Source of the DNA: Clostridia bacterium
Lineage (GTDB): Bacteria; Bacillota; Clostridia; Lachnospirales; CAG-274
Direction: 5' to 3'
Assembly (NCBI GenBank): GCA_030524425.1
Contig: JAUNGN010000003.1
Coordinates: 62,001 to 126,000, forward strand
DNA: 64,000 nucleotides
The notes beneath the pieces were generated by a model. It saw only the letters and a program-made list of their open reading frames with translations. It made no database searches and was not told the DNA's origin. The translations under genes and the position numbers were made by a program. Below, piece after piece: positions 62,121 to 64,000 of this stretch (position 1 is its first letter; every line of letters begins with the position of its first letter).

Positions 62121-64000
62121 ATGAAAAAATTTTTAAGTCTGTTATTATCGGTTTCCATTGTATCAGGTTGTATGTCTATGGCTTACGGAAATGAAAATAT
62201 ATCAGAAAGTGAAAGTCAGATATCTGATATTGCAGAGGAAACAGATACATCTGCGGAGTTTTATAATCCTAAATATGGTGAATTTATTGAAGATATTAAG
62301 GATTTGCCTGAAGATGAAAGAAAAGCAAAACTGGCAAATGCTCCATCAAAGTATTCCTACAATGAAGAATATGTTTCTGATGATGAGGGAATAAGTGCAT
62401 ATAGCACTTCAGAAAGGGCAAGTCTGCCAAGTACTTATAATAATTCTTTGGCTCCTCAGCACGTATCATACTTTCAAAATAAAGGTTATATGGATACAGG
62501 CTGGACTTTTGCGGCTAATGCAGTATTGGAAGCTAATATTATGAATAGTAATGGTAATAATATTGTTGATTTATCGGAGGAACACTTAAGATACAGTACC
62601 TCTAATGATATTTCAGAAGAATTCGGATACCCGAGAAGTGCGAGTGAAACAGGAAATTTCAATATGGCTCTTAGCTATTGGACAAGAGGTACACTTAGCG
62701 GTCCTGTATTTGAAAATATTTTGCCATATAATATGTTTACATACACAGGTGCATATACAATGGCTGATTTAAATAGTATGAATAAAGCTGATTATTTGGT
62801 TAGTAATACTGTTACATTGTCATCATTATCAAGAAGTGCAGATACCGGTACCGGTACAAGAATAGCAAGTATAAAGAATATGATAATGGATTACGGCGGA
62901 GTTTATGTTTCCGTTCCTTTTACGGAGGATGCCTTTAACACCACCTATACAGCCTATTACAATAATGGCAGTATAGAGGAAGATGAGGATAATCAGGTAA
63001 CACTGGTTGGATGGGATAATACATATTCAACATCAAATTTCGGAAGTGTTAAGCCAAGCAGTTCAGGTGCTTTTGTTGCTGTTGACAGCAGAGAAATTGG
63101 CGACAGAGGCATTCGTTGTTTTTATCTGTCTTATGATATGGTAAGCAGGTTTGGTCCATGCAGTGCAGTATCAGGTGTGGAAAGCAGAGATAAATATGAC
63201 AATATTTACGAACATGAAACACGTTTAATTGAAGAAAGTGATTCCGGTACATTCTATAATCTGAGTAGTACAAAAAATGCCTTTGCGGAAAAATACACCT
63301 CACAAAATAATGCCGCCGGTGAAGTGATAAGCGCTGTTTCAACATATTGTACCGTGCCTAATTCATATTATAAATTATATATAAGTACCACAGGCGATCA
63401 GGCAGATATGCGTGAAGTATCTCTTAAAGGTGCAGGTTCAAACGGCGTTTGTGTAAGTAATATGGGTTATCATACATTTGAACTGGCTGAGCCCGTTAGC
63501 ATTACAGGCGATACATTTTGGGTTGGTATGGAGGTTTATAATGCTTCTGATAACAGAACTATTCCTGTTTGTCCTTCCTATATAAGAGGTAATGAAAATA
63601 CAGGAGTATATGCATCAAATATAGCTTCTATTAAAAGTAATACCAATGTAAGCAATACAGGAAGATTAATTTTAAAGATACATACACAAAATATTATACC
63701 TGACGAAATGTTTTGGAATTTTTCAGAAGATAAATTTGATTCTTTAAGTCATATAACAGGCAATACATCAATTAACGGATTAACCTTTAATGCTACATCT
63801 GAAAAAGATATGAATATAGTTAATTCAACATTAAGGATAAATGATACACGATATGACAGATATTTAAGTTTAAACGGAAAAGGAAATGAAAATTATAGAA
63901 ATCTTTCCTTTGATGTTAGCGGAAGTGTTGATATTTATGTTGTTGCAAAATCAGGTAATGTAAAAGAAACCAGAAATTTAATTCTTGCAAACAGTAATGG
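62121..64000 (+). CDS. Large secreted papain-fold (C1A-like) pseudoprotease with lectin-like region, partial at window end
   Basis: An open frame from ATG 62121 (SD AGAAGGG) to the window end, over 626 residues with no stop. The signal peptide is about residues 1-22 (MKKFLSLLLSVSIVSG-like). A C1A-type peptidase fold follows at about 110-350. Aligned with the clostridial C1A family, the catalytic Cys of the TCWAF motif is Gly127 (DTGWTFAA), the oxyanion Gln is Lys121, the His of NHAVTLVGWD is Gln292 (NQVTLVGWD), and the Asn of the NSWG motif is Asp322 (VDSREIGDRG). A lectin-like beta region (about 365-520) and a further beta domain (MFWNFSEDKFDSLSHITGN) follow. It is probably a binding or structural surface protein. 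Confidence 0.78.
   Translation, partial: MKKFLSLLLSVSIVSGCMSMAYGNENISESESQISDIAEETDTSAEFYNPKYGEFIEDIKDLPEDERKAKLANAPSKYSYNEEYVSDDEGISAYSTSERASLPSTYNNSLAPQHVSYFQNKGYMDTGWTFAANAVLEANIMNSNGNNIVDLSEEHLRYSTSNDISEEFGYPRSASETGNFNMALSYWTRGTLSGPVFENILPYNMFTYTGAYTMADLNSMNKADYLVSNTVTLSSLSRSADTGTGTRIASIKNMIMDYGGVYVSVPFTEDAFNTTYTAYYNNGSIEEDEDNQVTLVGWDNTYSTSNFGSVKPSSSGAFVAVDSREIGDRGIRCFYLSYDMVSRFGPCSAVSGVESRDKYDNIYEHETRLIEESDSGTFYNLSSTKNAFAEKYTSQNNAAGEVISAVSTYCTVPNSYYKLYISTTGDQADMREVSLKGAGSNGVCVSNMGYHTFELAEPVSITGDTFWVGMEVYNASDNRTIPVCPSYIRGNENTGVYASNIASIKSNTNVSNTGRLILKIHTQNIIPDEMFWNFSEDKFDSLSHITGNTSINGLTFNATSEKDMNIVNSTLRINDTRYDRYLSLNGKGNENYRNLSFDVSGSVDIYVVAKSGNVKETRNLILANSN

Noticed and set aside
62158-62394. 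Second-frame ORF within the start of the secreted protein gene
   Set aside because: Out of frame with the signal-peptide ORF that continues to the window end; no SD.

Overview
The window is a low-GC chromosomal segment from an anaerobic, endospore-forming Clostridia-type Bacillota, probably near Lachnospirales. The evidence is spo0A, the yqfC/yqfD sporulation pair, an FMN riboswitch, AT-rich codons, strong SD sequences and near-consensus sigmaA promoters. I see no tRNA, rRNA, CRISPR array or transposase. Most of it is core chromosome in tight operons.

Layout. 1-11880 is a nitrogen-acquisition block: a complete urease operon (ureABCEFGD), a urea ABC transporter (urtABCDE) and a purine-type NCS2 permease. 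Both the ure and urt leaders have a promoter followed by an intrinsic-terminator hairpin before the first gene, so both look attenuated. 11886-24451 holds spo0A, a CYTH protein, a DJ-1/PfpI protein, two unknowns, a split ThrE-type exporter, DUF503, tig-clpP-clpX, a heterodimeric ABC exporter with a short AraC regulator, and a small P-loop ATPase. 24754-28972 is a type IIA topoisomerase pair. 28973-29435 looks empty but holds a probable type I toxin-antitoxin locus: a 22-residue membrane peptide on the minus strand and a convergent small RNA on the plus strand, with promoters and leaders that resemble each other. 29436-33050 is ribDE(BA)H under an FMN riboswitch. 33085-38672 (minus) is the conserved yqfC-yqfD-phoH-ybeY-cdd-udg-era-yqzL-recO cluster. 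38806-40556 is a cupin/histidine-kinase pair. 40619-48677 (minus) is the cell-shape and division cluster mreB-mreC-mreD-mrdA-minD-minE-rodA-mgsA, without minC. 48925-51148 is miaA and a methionine gamma-lyase family gene.

51166-59270 is the most unusual metabolic region. A PucR regulator is followed by a class III aminotransferase, an iron alcohol dehydrogenase, a tandem NifI1/NifI2-type PII pair, a taurine/sulfonate-type ABC transporter and a TauE/SafE exporter. The simplest reading is uptake of taurine or a similar aminosulfonate, removal of its nitrogen, reduction of the aldehyde, and export of the sulfonate, with two PII proteins of a kind normally tied to nitrogenase. The window ends with a DUF815 ATPase, mntP, a C_GCAxxG_C_C protein, and the start of a large secreted papain-fold protein in which every recognisable catalytic position is substituted.

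Functions come from motif recognition and gene order only; no database search was possible.
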